Source of the DNA: Pseudomonas sp. NBRC 111124
Lineage (GTDB): Bacteria; Pseudomonadota; Gammaproteobacteria; Pseudomonadales; Pseudomonadaceae
Assembly: GCF_001320245.1 (NCBI RefSeq)
Contig: NZ_BCBA01000065.1
Coordinates: 1 to 64,000, forward strand
Length of the DNA: 64,000 nucleotides
Direction of reading: 5' to 3'
Under the pieces are notes generated by a model, which had not been told where the DNA came from, ran no database searches, and saw only the letters and a list, made by a program, of their open reading frames with translations. Positions 41,291 through 49,887 of the stretch are shown piece after piece; position 1 is the first letter of the stretch; each line of letters starts with the position of its first letter. The position numbers and the translations under genes were made by a program.

Positions 41291-43477
41291 TCAGGCAAAC
41301 TTGGCCCGTGCAGCGTGCAGCTTCTTGTAGCTCTCGATCAGGCGCAGGTGGCGGTCCAGCCCTTCGAGCTTCATGCTGGTCGGCGTCAGCCCGTGGAAGC
41401 GCACGCTACCGTCCACCGAACCCAGCACTGCGTCCATCCGCGGGTTGCCGAACATGCGGCGGAAGTTGGCCTCGTAGTCGGCCAGCTCCAGCTCCTCGTC
41501 CAGCTGCACTTCCAGCACCACGTTCAGCGCCTGGTAGAACAGGCCGCGCTCGACGGTGTTGTCGTTGAACTGCAGGAACGCCTCGACCAGTTCCTTGGCG
41601 TCCTCGAAACGCTTGAGCGCCAGGCAGATCAGCAGCTTCAGTTCAAGAATGGTCAATTGGCCCCACACCGTGTTCTCGTCGAACTCGACACCGATCAGGG
41701 TGGTGATGGTGGTGTAGTCATCCACCTCGCACTTGTCCAGGCGCCGGCGCAGCGCGCGCAAGGCGCGATCATCAAGGCTGTGCAGGTTGAGGATGTCGGC
41801 ACGGAAGTCCAGGGCGCGGTTGGTGTTGTCCCAGATCAGGTCCTCGACCGGGTAGATCTCGGAATAACCCGGCACCAGGATGCGGCAGGCGGTGGCGCCG
41901 AGGTTGTCGTACACGGCCATGTACACCTCTTTGCCGAGGTCTTCGAGGATGCCGAACAGGGTCGCGGCTTCCTGGGTGTTGGAGTCCTCGCCATGGCCGG
42001 AGAAGTCCCACTCGACGAACTCGAAATCGGCCTTGGCGCTGAAGAAGCGCCACGACACCACACCGCTGGAGTCGATGAAGTGCTCGACGAAGTTGTTCGG
42101 CTCGGTCAGTGCATGGCTTTCGAACGTCGGTTGCGGCAGGTCGTTGAGGCCCTCGAAGCTACGGCCCTGCAGCAGTTCGGTGAGGCTGCGCTCCAGTGCC
42201 ACTTCAAAGCTTGGGTGGGCGCCGAACGAGGCGAACACACCGCCCGTGCGCGGGTTCATCAAGGTCACGCACATCACCGGGAATTCACCGCCCAGCGAGG
42301 CATCCTTGACCAGTACCGGGAAGCCCTGCTCTTCCAGGCCCTGGATGCCGGCGAGGATACCCGGATACTTGGCCAGCACCTCCTGCGGAACGTCCGGCAG
42401 GGCCAGCTCGCCTTCGAGGATTTCGCGCTTGACTGCGCGCTCGAAAATCTCCGACAGGCATTGGACCTGGGCTTCGGCCAGGGTGTTGCCGGCGCTCATG
42501 CCGTTGCTCAGGAACAAGTTTTCGATCAGGTTGGACGGGAAGTACACCACCTGCTGGTCGGACTGGCGCACGAACGGCAGCGAACAGATACCGCGCTCGG
42601 TGTTGCCCGAGTTGGTGTCGTACAGGTGCGAACCGCGCAGCTCGCCGTCCGCGTTATAGATCTCCAGGCAGTTTTCGTCGAGGATTTGCGCTGGCAGCTC
42701 ATCCTTCGGCCCTGGCTTGAACCACTGCTCGTTCGGGTAATGCACGAACGGCGCGTTGGCGATGTCTTCGCCCCAGAACTGGTCGTTGTAGAAGAAGTTG
42801 CAGTTCAATCGCTCGATGAACTCACCCAGCGCCGAGGCCAGTGCGGCCTCCTTGGTCGAGCCCTTGCCGTTGGTGAAGCACATCGGCGACTGCGCATCGC
42901 GCACATGCAGCGACCAGACGTTGGGCACGATGTTGCGCCACGAGGCGATCTCGATCTTCATGCCAAGGCCGGCAAGGATGCCGGACATGTTGGCAATGGT
43001 CTGCTCCAGCGGCAGGTCCTTGCCGGGGATGTAGGTGGTGGTGTCGGCCACCGGCATCAGCAGGCCCTGGGCATCGGCGTCGAGGTTGTCGACTTCTTCG
43101 ATGATGAACTCGGGGCCGGTCTGCACCACCTTTTTCACGGTGCAGCGGTCGATGGAACGCAGGATGCCCTGGCGATCCTTCTCGGAAATGTCCTCGGGCA
43201 GCTCGACCTGGATCTTGAAGATCTGGTTGTAGCGGTTTTCCGGGTCGACGATGTTGTTCTGCGACAGGCGGATATTCTCGGTGGGGATATCGCGAGTCTG
43301 GCAGTACAGCTTGACGAAGTACGCCGCGCACAGGGCCGACGAGGCCAGGAAATAGTCGAACGGGCCCGGGGCCGAACCATCGCCCTTGTAGCGGATCGGC
43401 TGGTCGGCGATCACCGTGAAGTCGTCGAACTTGGCTTCAAGACGAAGGTTGTCGAGAAAATTGACCTTGATTTCCAT
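41291..43477 (-). CDS. OsmC-YcaO fusion protein
   Basis: A 728-residue cytoplasmic protein. The N-terminal ~140 residues are OsmC-like (MEIKVNFLDNLRLEAKFDD, SAPGPFDYFLASSALCAAYFV with one redox-type cysteine). Residues ~150-560 are a YcaO domain: GKGSTKEAALASALGEFIERL is the ATP-binding helix, and NGMSAGNTLAEAQVQCLSEIFERAVKRE a second core helix of the fold. A helical C-terminal part (~600-728) resembles the tail of E. coli YcaO. YcaO domains use ATP to activate backbone amides. E. coli YcaO has been linked to RimO-dependent methylthiolation of ribosomal protein S12, but its exact job is unsettled. The fusion is longer than E. coli YcaO (586). The start at 43477 begins the OsmC domain. Confidence 0.88.
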   Translation of the reverse strand: MEIKVNFLDNLRLEAKFDDFTVIADQPIRYKGDGSAPGPFDYFLASSALCAAYFVKLYCQTRDIPTENIRLSQNNIVDPENRYNQIFKIQVELPEDISEKDRQGILRSIDRCTVKKVVQTGPEFIIEEVDNLDADAQGLLMPVADTTTYIPGKDLPLEQTIANMSGILAGLGMKIEIASWRNIVPNVWSLHVRDAQSPMCFTNGKGSTKEAALASALGEFIERLNCNFFYNDQFWGEDIANAPFVHYPNEQWFKPGPKDELPAQILDENCLEIYNADGELRGSHLYDTNSGNTERGICSLPFVRQSDQQVVYFPSNLIENLFLSNGMSAGNTLAEAQVQCLSEIFERAVKREILEGELALPDVPQEVLAKYPGILAGIQGLEEQGFPVLVKDASLGGEFPVMCVTLMNPRTGGVFASFGAHPSFEVALERSLTELLQGRSFEGLNDLPQPTFESHALTEPNNFVEHFIDSSGVVSWRFFSAKADFEFVEWDFSGHGEDSNTQEAATLFGILEDLGKEVYMAVYDNLGATACRILVPGYSEIYPVEDLIWDNTNRALDFRADILNLHSLDDRALRALRRRLDKCEVDDYTTITTLIGVEFDENTVWGQLTILELKLLICLALKRFEDAKELVEAFLQFNDNTVERGLFYQALNVVLEVQLDEELELADYEANFRRMFGNPRMDAVLGSVDGSVRFHGLTPTSMKLEGLDRHLRLIESYKKLHAARAKFA

Positions 43478-43660
43478 GCGGGGATTACCGTGATTTAAGC
43501 GTGCAAAACGAAATTGGCCGGCATTATCCGGGTTTTCCGCGCGCAAGTCCTCCCCCGCGTCCATGTGCGCCTACACAATCCAGCGGATTGCTTGCCTGAT
43601 CCTCCTGACCTGCGCCCGCCTCGGAACCAGCGGTCATACCACTGTGCTAGCGTTTATGGA

Positions 43661-43683
43661 TTGGGGAACAACGTATTCCCCAA
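43661..43683. promoter_or_regulatory. 8-bp inverted repeat upstream of the molybdenum hydroxylase operon
   Basis: TTGGGGAA (43661-43668) and TTCCCCAA (43676-43683), spacer 7 nt, 42-64 bp before the first ATG. It fits an operator placed at or just after the promoter (a TGTGCTAGCG stretch at ~43643-43652 may be the -10 region). Confidence 0.5.
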
Positions 43684-43724
43684 CAGACAGTAAACGCCAT
43701 CAACCGTTGATCAGCAGGTGAGCC

Positions 43725-44180
43725 ATGGAACTTCGTATCAACCAGCAGACCTACCAGGTCGACACCGATGCCGACACGCCCCTGCTCTGGGTGCTGCGTG
43801 ACGACCTGGGCATGACCGGCACCAAGTACGGCTGTGGCCTGGCCCAGTGCGGCGCCTGCTCGGTGCTGGTGGACGGCAACGTCGTGCGCGCCTGTGTCAC
43901 GCCTGTGGCCGGCGTGGTCGGGCGCGAGGTGACCACCATTGAAGCGGTGGAGGCCGACGCGGTGGGCAAGCGCGTGGTGGCGGCCTGGGTCGAACACCAG
44001 GTGGCGCAGTGCGGATATTGCCAGTCCGGCCAGGTGATGGCGGCCACGGCGCTGCTCAAGCACACCCCCAAGCCCAGTGACGAGCAGATCAGCGCGGCGA
44101 TGGTCAACCTCTGCCGCTGCGGCACCTACAACGCCATCCATGCCGCCGTGCATGCCTTGGCCCAAGGGGAGCAAGCCTGA
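43725..44180 (+). CDS. 2Fe-2S subunit of a xanthine oxidase-family hydroxylase (IorA-like)
   Basis: A 151-residue iron-sulfur subunit with two [2Fe-2S] clusters. The plant-ferredoxin-type cluster uses the cysteines in YGCGLAQCGACSVLVDG and VRAC; the second uses those in CGYCQSGQ and CRCGTY. All eight are present. It resembles the alpha subunit of isoquinoline 1-oxidoreductase and the small subunits of nicotinate and aldehyde hydroxylases. It moves electrons from the molybdenum centre of the next gene product to the cytochrome c subunit. AGGTGA precedes the ATG. Stop and next start overlap by one base (TGATG). Confidence 0.92.
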   Translation: MELRINQQTYQVDTDADTPLLWVLRDDLGMTGTKYGCGLAQCGACSVLVDGNVVRACVTPVAGVVGREVTTIEAVEADAVGKRVVAAWVEHQVAQCGYCQSGQVMAATALLKHTPKPSDEQISAAMVNLCRCGTYNAIHAAVHALAQGEQA

Positions 44181-46429
44181 TGAACACGCCCGTCGATACC
44201 CCCGCAGAACTGCTCAGGCTGCAGCTGGGCGAAACCGTCAACCTGTCGCGCCGACGCTTTCTGGCCGGCACCGCAGTAGGTGCCTTGGTGCTGGGTTTCG
44301 GCCTGCCGATGGGCTCGCCCCGGGTGCAGGCCGCCGCGCCAGCCTCCCCGGAGCGCGGCACCCAGGTGCCGGCGTTCCTGGAAATCCGCCCGGACGGCAA
44401 GGTGCGCCTGCTCAGCCCGTTCATGGAGGGCGGCCAAGGCCCGTTCACCGCCATGGCGCAGATCGTCGGTGAAGAACTGGACGTCGACCCGGCCAACTTC
44501 CTGGTCGAAAGCGCGCCACCCGGTGAAGCATATGTGGTGATGGAAAACGGCCTGCGTATCACCGGTGGCAGCATGTCGGTGCGCATGAGCTACCCGACCA
44601 TGCGCCGCCTCGGCGGCCTGGCCCGGGCCATGCTGCTGCAGGCTGCGGCAGAACAATGGGGCGTGCCGGTCGGCGAACTCACCACCGAGCCTGGCAAGGT
44701 CATTCATGCGACTTCTGGCCGCTCGGTGGCCTATGGCGAACTGGCCGGCCGTGCCATGGACCTGCCGGTGCCGGACCCGGCCAGCATCAAGCTGCGCGAC
44801 CCCAGCCAGTTCCGCTGGATCGGCAAGCCGGTGCGGCGCCTGGACGCCTACGACAAATCCACCGGCAAGGCTCAGTACTGCATCGACATCAAGGTCGACG
44901 GCATGCTTCACGCCGCCGTGCAGCACGCGCCACGCCTGGGCATGACCGTGGGCAGCCTGCGCAACGAAGCGCAGGTCAAGGCCATGAAAGGCGTGCATTC
45001 GGTGCACACGTTGCCGGGCGCCGTGGCCGTGGTCGCCGAACGCTGGTGGCACGCCAAACGTGCGGTCGAGGCGATTCAGGTGGACTGGCAAGAACCGGGC
45101 GCCGACAGCAAGGTGCGGCCGATGCCGGCAGACTTTTCCAGCGACGGCTGGCGTGAGCACCTGGCCAGCGTTGAAGGACCGGCCCGTGACGAGGAAAACC
45201 AAGGTGATATCGCCGGCGCCCTGGCGAACGCCAAGACCAAGGTCGAGGCCAGCTACCACAACCAGTACCTCAACCATGCTCAGCTGGAGCCACCGTCCGC
45301 CCTCGCCCGCTTCAACCCTGACGGCACCCTGGACGTCTGGCTGCCCAACCAGGCGCCTGACATGTTCCGCGACGACATCGCCAAGCGCACCGGCCTGGAC
45401 GCAGCGCAGATCAACCTGCACTCGCCGCTGCTTGGCGGCTTCTTCGGCCGCCATTTCCTGTATGACTCGGCCAACCCGTACCCCCAGGCCATCGCCCTGG
45501 CGAAGGCCGTCGGGCGCCCGGTCAAGCTGATCTGGAGCCGCGAGGAAGAGTTCCTGCGCGACGTGTTGCGCCCGGTCGCCGTGGTCAAGTTCCGCGCCGG
45601 GCTGGATGCCGACGGGCTGCCGGTGGCCATCGAAGCGGTCAGCGCCACCGAGGGCCCGACCGAAGCCCTGGCCGGCAGGCAAGGCGACAAGATCGACCCC
45701 ACGGCCCTCGAAGGCCTGTCGGGCAAGTCCTACGCCATTGCCAACAAACGGATCGCCCAGATCTACGTCAAGGGCCCGGCCATGCTCGGCTACTGGCGCT
45801 CGGTGGGCAATTCGCTGAACGACTTCTTCTACGAGTCGTTCCTCGACGAACTGGCCGACAAGGGCGGCAAGGACCCTTACGAACTGCGCCTGCACCTGCT
45901 GCGCGACAATCAGCGCCTGACCAACCTGCTGCACGCGGTGGCCGAGTTGTCCGGCGGCTGGAAACGCGGGCCGTTCACCGCAGAAGACGGCAGCAAGCGC
46001 GCCCGAGGTATTGCCATGGCTTCACCCTTTGGCTCGGAAGCTGCGGCAATCGCCGAGGTGTCGATCGAAAACGGCCAGGTCAAGGTGCATGACATCTGGC
46101 AGGCGATCGACCCGGGCAGCATCGTCAACCCGGCGATCATCGAGCACCAGGTCAACGGCGCCGTGGCCCTGGGCCTGTCGCAGACACTGGTGGAAGAAGC
46201 GGTGTTCATCGATGGCAAGCCGCGCGCCCGCAACTACGACCTGTACCCGATCCTGCCGCCTTCGCGCATGGCCCGGGTGCACGTGCGTATTGTCGAGAGC
46301 GGGGCAAAAATGGGCGGTATCGGCGAACCGCCGTTGCCGGCGGTGGCGCCTGCCGTGGCCAACGCCGTGGCCCAGCTCACCGGCCAGCGGGTGCGTAGCC
46401 TGCCGCTTAGCCGCCACACCTTCAGCTGA
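44180..46429 (+). CDS. Molybdopterin-binding subunit of a xanthine oxidase-family hydroxylase (IorB-like)
   Basis: A 749-residue catalytic subunit carrying molybdopterin cytosine dinucleotide. It has a twin-arginine-type leader (SRRRFLAG at residues 23-30 followed by a hydrophobic stretch), so the enzyme is probably exported folded to the periplasm with its small subunit. GGSMSVRMSYPTMRR and LLGGFFGRHFLYD are cofactor-contact regions, and MGGIGEPPLP contains the active-site glutamate (Glu716). It is closest in plan to isoquinoline 1-oxidoreductase beta and to the NicB-type subunits. The organic substrate, likely an N-heterocycle or aldehyde, cannot be told from sequence. Confidence 0.9.
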   Translation: MNTPVDTPAELLRLQLGETVNLSRRRFLAGTAVGALVLGFGLPMGSPRVQAAAPASPERGTQVPAFLEIRPDGKVRLLSPFMEGGQGPFTAMAQIVGEELDVDPANFLVESAPPGEAYVVMENGLRITGGSMSVRMSYPTMRRLGGLARAMLLQAAAEQWGVPVGELTTEPGKVIHATSGRSVAYGELAGRAMDLPVPDPASIKLRDPSQFRWIGKPVRRLDAYDKSTGKAQYCIDIKVDGMLHAAVQHAPRLGMTVGSLRNEAQVKAMKGVHSVHTLPGAVAVVAERWWHAKRAVEAIQVDWQEPGADSKVRPMPADFSSDGWREHLASVEGPARDEENQGDIAGALANAKTKVEASYHNQYLNHAQLEPPSALARFNPDGTLDVWLPNQAPDMFRDDIAKRTGLDAAQINLHSPLLGGFFGRHFLYDSANPYPQAIALAKAVGRPVKLIWSREEEFLRDVLRPVAVVKFRAGLDADGLPVAIEAVSATEGPTEALAGRQGDKIDPTALEGLSGKSYAIANKRIAQIYVKGPAMLGYWRSVGNSLNDFFYESFLDELADKGGKDPYELRLHLLRDNQRLTNLLHAVAELSGGWKRGPFTAEDGSKRARGIAMASPFGSEAAAIAEVSIENGQVKVHDIWQAIDPGSIVNPAIIEHQVNGAVALGLSQTLVEEAVFIDGKPRARNYDLYPILPPSRMARVHVRIVESGAKMGGIGEPPLPAVAPAVANAVAQLTGQRVRSLPLSRHTFS

Positions 46430-46447
46430 CCGGACAAGGACTGCCCC

Positions 46448-47794
46448 ATGACCCACAGCCGTTTCGCCCGCACCGCGGGCTGGCTGGCCGTACCGTGCCT
46501 GGTCGCGGCCGGCCTGCTGGCCTGGTACGTGACCCGTGAGCCCGCCTCGCCTTTTGCCGTCGCAGCCACCGAAAACTTCGACCCCGCGCGGGTCAGCCGG
46601 GGCGAATATGTCGCCCGGCTCAGCGACTGCGTAGCCTGCCACAGCCTGCCCGCCGGCAAGCCCTTTGCCGGAGGCCTGGCAATGGCCACGCCGCTCGGTA
46701 CGATCCACGCCACCAACGTCACGCCAGACCGCGAGACCGGTATTGGCAACTACAGCCTGGCCGACTTCGACCGCGCCGTGCGCCACGGCGTCGCGCCAGG
46801 TGGCCGGCGGTTGTACCCGGCCATGCCCTATCCTTCGTACGCCAAGCTCAGCGATGACGATGTACAGGCGCTGTACGCGTTCTTCATGAAAGGTGTGCAG
46901 CCCGTTCAGCAGGCGAACATCCCCAGCGATATCCCATGGCCGTTGAACCTGCGTTGGCCCATCGCAATGTGGAACGGCCTGTTCGCCGCCGATACGCCGT
47001 ACGCGGCCAAGCCTGGGCAGGATGTGCTGTGGAACCGCGGCGCCTATATCGTCCAGGGGCCCGGCCACTGCGGCAGTTGCCATACGCCACGCGGCCTGGC
47101 CTTCAACGAGAAGGCCCTGGATGAAACCGGTGCACCCTTCCTCGCCGGCGCCCTGCTCGATGGCTGGTACGCGCCCAGCCTGCGCAGCGACCACAACACC
47201 GGGCTCGGCCGCTGGAGCGAGGCCGAGATCGTCCAGTTCCTCAAGACCGGGCGCAACCGGCATGCCGTGGTGTATGGGTCGATGACCGAGGCGTTCAACA
47301 ACTCGACGCAATTCATGAGTGATGAGGATCTGGGTGCCATCGCCCGCTACCTCAAGTCGCTGCCCGGGGACCCACAGCGTGACGGGGCGCCCTGGCAATA
47401 CCAGGCGGTTTCCGCCGACACGCCACTGGACAGCCCGGGCGCCCACACTTATGTCACCCGCTGCGCCAGCTGTCACGGTCTGGACGGCAAGGGCCAGGCC
47501 GAGTGGATGCCACCGCTGGCCGGTGCGACTTCGGCATTGGCCCGGGAAAATGCCTCGGCGATCAACATCACCCTCAATGGCTCGCAACGTATCGTCGCTG
47601 CCGGCATACCGGACGCCTACCGCATGCCGGCGTTCCGCGAGCAGCTGTCGGACCAGGAAATCGCTGATGTCCTGAGTTACGTGCGCAGCACCTGGGGCAA
47701 CGCGGGCGGCGCGGTGGATGCACAGGCGGTGGGCAAGCTGCGCGGGCACACCGACCCGGCCAGCAGTAGCCCGATCATCTTGCACATGCGCTGA
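46448..47794 (+). CDS. Triheme cytochrome c subunit
   Basis: A 448-residue exported cytochrome c with three haem sites: CVACH at residues 61-65, CGSCH near 208 and CASCH near 338. An uncleaved or cleavable N-terminal hydrophobic segment (~12-28) leads it to the periplasm. The three-domain plan is that of the cytochrome subunits of alcohol, gluconate and nicotinate dehydrogenases. As third gene of the unit, 18 bp after the molybdenum subunit, it should take electrons from the hydroxylase to the respiratory chain in place of the FAD subunit found in xanthine dehydrogenase. Confidence 0.9.
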   Translation: MTHSRFARTAGWLAVPCLVAAGLLAWYVTREPASPFAVAATENFDPARVSRGEYVARLSDCVACHSLPAGKPFAGGLAMATPLGTIHATNVTPDRETGIGNYSLADFDRAVRHGVAPGGRRLYPAMPYPSYAKLSDDDVQALYAFFMKGVQPVQQANIPSDIPWPLNLRWPIAMWNGLFAADTPYAAKPGQDVLWNRGAYIVQGPGHCGSCHTPRGLAFNEKALDETGAPFLAGALLDGWYAPSLRSDHNTGLGRWSEAEIVQFLKTGRNRHAVVYGSMTEAFNNSTQFMSDEDLGAIARYLKSLPGDPQRDGAPWQYQAVSADTPLDSPGAHTYVTRCASCHGLDGKGQAEWMPPLAGATSALARENASAINITLNGSQRIVAAGIPDAYRMPAFREQLSDQEIADVLSYVRSTWGNAGGAVDAQAVGKLRGHTDPASSSPIILHMR

Positions 47795-47810
47795 ATGATG
47801 TTGTCTGCAC

Positions 47811-47906
47811 TGGCCTCTTCGCGGGCACGCCCGCTCCCACACCGAATGCACAACATTTCAGATGGGTGCGATACCTGTGGGAGCGGGCGTGCCCGCGAAG
47901 AGGCCA
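47811..47906. repeat. 31-bp perfect REP inverted pair (family B)
   Basis: The arm at 47811-47841 (TGGCCTCTTCGCGGGCACG, then CCCGCTCCCACA) is exactly the reverse complement of the arm at 47876-47906; the loop is 34 nt. It is the most perfect REP pair of the window. It lies between the cytochrome gene and xdhC, 32 bp before the xdhC start. Confidence 0.85.
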
Positions 47907-47938
47907 GCACAGGTACTTACTTTTCAAGAGAGGTCCCC

Positions 47939-48952
47939 ATGGAAAGCATCGATCTGCTGGTCTTGCGCACCGCTCGCGACTGGCTGTTGGCCGGCGAACG
48001 CGTGCTACTGGCCACCGTAGCCCGTACCTGGGGTTCATCGCCGCGGCCTGTGGGTTCGATGATGGCCCTGCGCGGTGATGGCCGGGTGGTTGGCAGCGTC
48101 TCCGGCGGCTGCATCGAGGATGACCTCATCCACCGCTATACCACTGCCTACCAAGGCGAAGGCATGCCGCAACGTCTGCCGCACGTGGTGCGTTACGGCG
48201 TCAGCGCCGATGAAGCGCAGCGCTTCGGCCTGCCCTGCGGCGGCACCCTTGAGCTGATCCTCGAATTCGACCCGGCGCTGGCAAGCCTTGAACAACTGCT
48301 GCCACTGCTGGACAGCGGCAACCTGGTGCGCCGTGAACTGGACCTGGATAACGGCCAGGTCCAACTGACCACCACCGGCGCACCGGAGCAGTTCGGCTTC
48401 GATGGCCGGCACATGCTCAATACCCTGGGCCCCGGTTATCGCATGCTGCTGATCGGTGCCGGGGTGCTGGCCGAGTACCTGGCGACCATGGCGCTGTTCA
48501 ACGGCTTCAAGGTGGCGGTCTGCGACCCGCGCCCTGAATACATGGATGGCTGGAACGTGGCTGGCGTAGAGAAGATCGTCGGCATGCCGGATGACGTGGT
48601 GCGCGCGTTCGCCCCGGACCTGCGCAGCTGTATCGTCGGTCTCAGTCACGACCCGAAGCTGGACGATCTGGCCCTGCTCGAAGCCTTACGCAGCCCAGCG
48701 TTCTACATTGGCGTGATCGGTTCGCGGCGCAATAACCAGTCGCGTCGGGAACGCCTGATCGAGCATTTCGGGGAGAGCGAGGCCTCGCTGCAGCGGCTGC
48801 ATGGGCCGATTGGCATCTATATCGGCAGCAAGACACCGGCAGAGATTGCCGTCAGTGTCATGGCCGAGATCCTGGCCACCAAAAACGGCGTCGCTTTGCC
48901 GGGTGAGGTCAAGGTGAGCGAAGCCAAGCGGGCGCTGGAGGTTGATGGATAG
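47939..48952 (+). CDS. XdhC/CoxI-family molybdenum-enzyme maturation protein
   Basis: A 337-residue protein with an N-terminal XdhC/CoxI domain (residues ~10-80: TVARTWGSSPRPVGSMM, VSGGCIEDDL) and a C-terminal Rossmann-type XdhC_C domain (~170-310: LLIGAGVLAEYLATMAL, CDPRPEYM, YIGVIGSRRN). XdhC proteins bind the molybdenum cofactor, protect it and help its sulfuration or modification before insertion into xanthine oxidase-family enzymes. It follows the hydroxylase genes and is separated from them by the REP pair, so it probably serves that enzyme. AGAGAGG precedes the ATG. Confidence 0.9.
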   Translation: MESIDLLVLRTARDWLLAGERVLLATVARTWGSSPRPVGSMMALRGDGRVVGSVSGGCIEDDLIHRYTTAYQGEGMPQRLPHVVRYGVSADEAQRFGLPCGGTLELILEFDPALASLEQLLPLLDSGNLVRRELDLDNGQVQLTTTGAPEQFGFDGRHMLNTLGPGYRMLLIGAGVLAEYLATMALFNGFKVAVCDPRPEYMDGWNVAGVEKIVGMPDDVVRAFAPDLRSCIVGLSHDPKLDDLALLEALRSPAFYIGVIGSRRNNQSRRERLIEHFGESEASLQRLHGPIGIYIGSKTPAEIAVSVMAEILATKNGVALPGEVKVSEAKRALEVDG

Positions 48953-48962
48953 TCAATGCCTT

Positions 48963-49778
48963 TCAAGGCTGCCCTTGCGCCTGCTGCCGCCGCCATAATT
49001 CCAGATTATTCTCCACCAGTTGCTCCGGCACCGGCCCGGCAACCAGCTCTTCCATCTTCCGCGCCAACCGCTCGCGAAGCTCTGGACGATTGCACTTCGA
49101 CTGATGCGACAGCGCCAGGTACAGGCCCTCGCTGGACACCGGCGGGTCGAGCACCTTCAGTTGCGCATCCCAACCCTGCGTCCGTGCCAGTGCCATGCCG
49201 GGGTACTGCTCATAGATCAGGTAGTCGTTGCGCTTGTGCAGCAGTTTTTCGAAGGCTTGCGTGGCGCCGGGCACCGCTTCGAGCTGGAGGTTGGCCTTGG
49301 CATAGTCGTCGAACTGCTGCCCGTGGCTATTGCTGACCAGCGTCCCGCCGTTGCGGCCCTTGAGATCCGCCCACCCACGATAGGCAAACGCACCGTCCTG
49401 GCGGACCCAGACCACGCTGCGGGTACGCAGGAACGGCGGGTTGATGAAGTCCATCTGCTGCTGGCGCTCCTGGGTCAGGAAGTACCCCGCCATCAGGTCG
49501 ATACGCCCGGTGCGCACCTCTTCCTGTGCCCTCGACCATGGCCCGCCATACAGCACCTTCACCTCCAGCCCAAGTGCCTTGCCGACTTCCTTGAGCAAGT
49601 CGGCGTTGGCCCCGATCAGTTGCTCAGGGTTTTGCGGGTCACGCCAGAGATACGGTGGGTATTCCGGATTACCGGTCGCGGTGAGTTGGCCGCACAGTGC
49701 CTCTGCTGCCGCAAATCCGGGCAACAGAAGCATGAAGAGTGACAGCAGCAGGGACCGGCAGCGACAAGGCTCGATCAT
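48963..49778 (-). CDS. Orphan periplasmic solute-binding protein (family 3)
   Basis: A 271-residue exported protein with a signal peptide (residues 1-25, cleavage near AAA-EAL). The mature chain starts CGQLTATGNPEYPPYLWRD and has the SBP_bac_3 plan, including IGANADLLKEVGKALGLEV and GRIDLMAGYFLTQERQQQMDFI minus its ends. No permease or ATPase gene is near. Such lone binding proteins in Pseudomonas may work with distant transporters or as sensors. GAGGGG precedes the ATG. Its 3' end is 10 bp from the stop of the convergent xdhC. Confidence 0.85.
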   Translation of the reverse strand: MIEPCRCRSLLLSLFMLLLPGFAAAEALCGQLTATGNPEYPPYLWRDPQNPEQLIGANADLLKEVGKALGLEVKVLYGGPWSRAQEEVRTGRIDLMAGYFLTQERQQQMDFINPPFLRTRSVVWVRQDGAFAYRGWADLKGRNGGTLVSNSHGQQFDDYAKANLQLEAVPGATQAFEKLLHKRNDYLIYEQYPGMALARTQGWDAQLKVLDPPVSSEGLYLALSHQSKCNRPELRERLARKMEELVAGPVPEQLVENNLELWRRQQAQGQP

Positions 49779-49887
49779 CTACACCCCTCGGAAGCTGTGG
49801 CATTCGGCGGCCGCGTGGTTCCAATAGTCTGGCCCAGGTTTGGCCATGCGCCAGCCTGTCATGCGCCGTTTGCGCGCCAACCGGCAC

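Noticed and set aside
41291..43477. RiPP (azole or thioamide peptide) biosynthetic cluster around the YcaO gene
   Set aside because: No precursor peptide, dehydrogenase, TfuA or E1-like gene is adjacent, and the OsmC-YcaO plan is that of the housekeeping YcaO group.
41249..43498. A 749-residue plus-strand reading frame over the OsmC-YcaO gene
   Set aside because: Antisense shadow with low-complexity composition; the minus-strand frame has clear OsmC and YcaO motifs.
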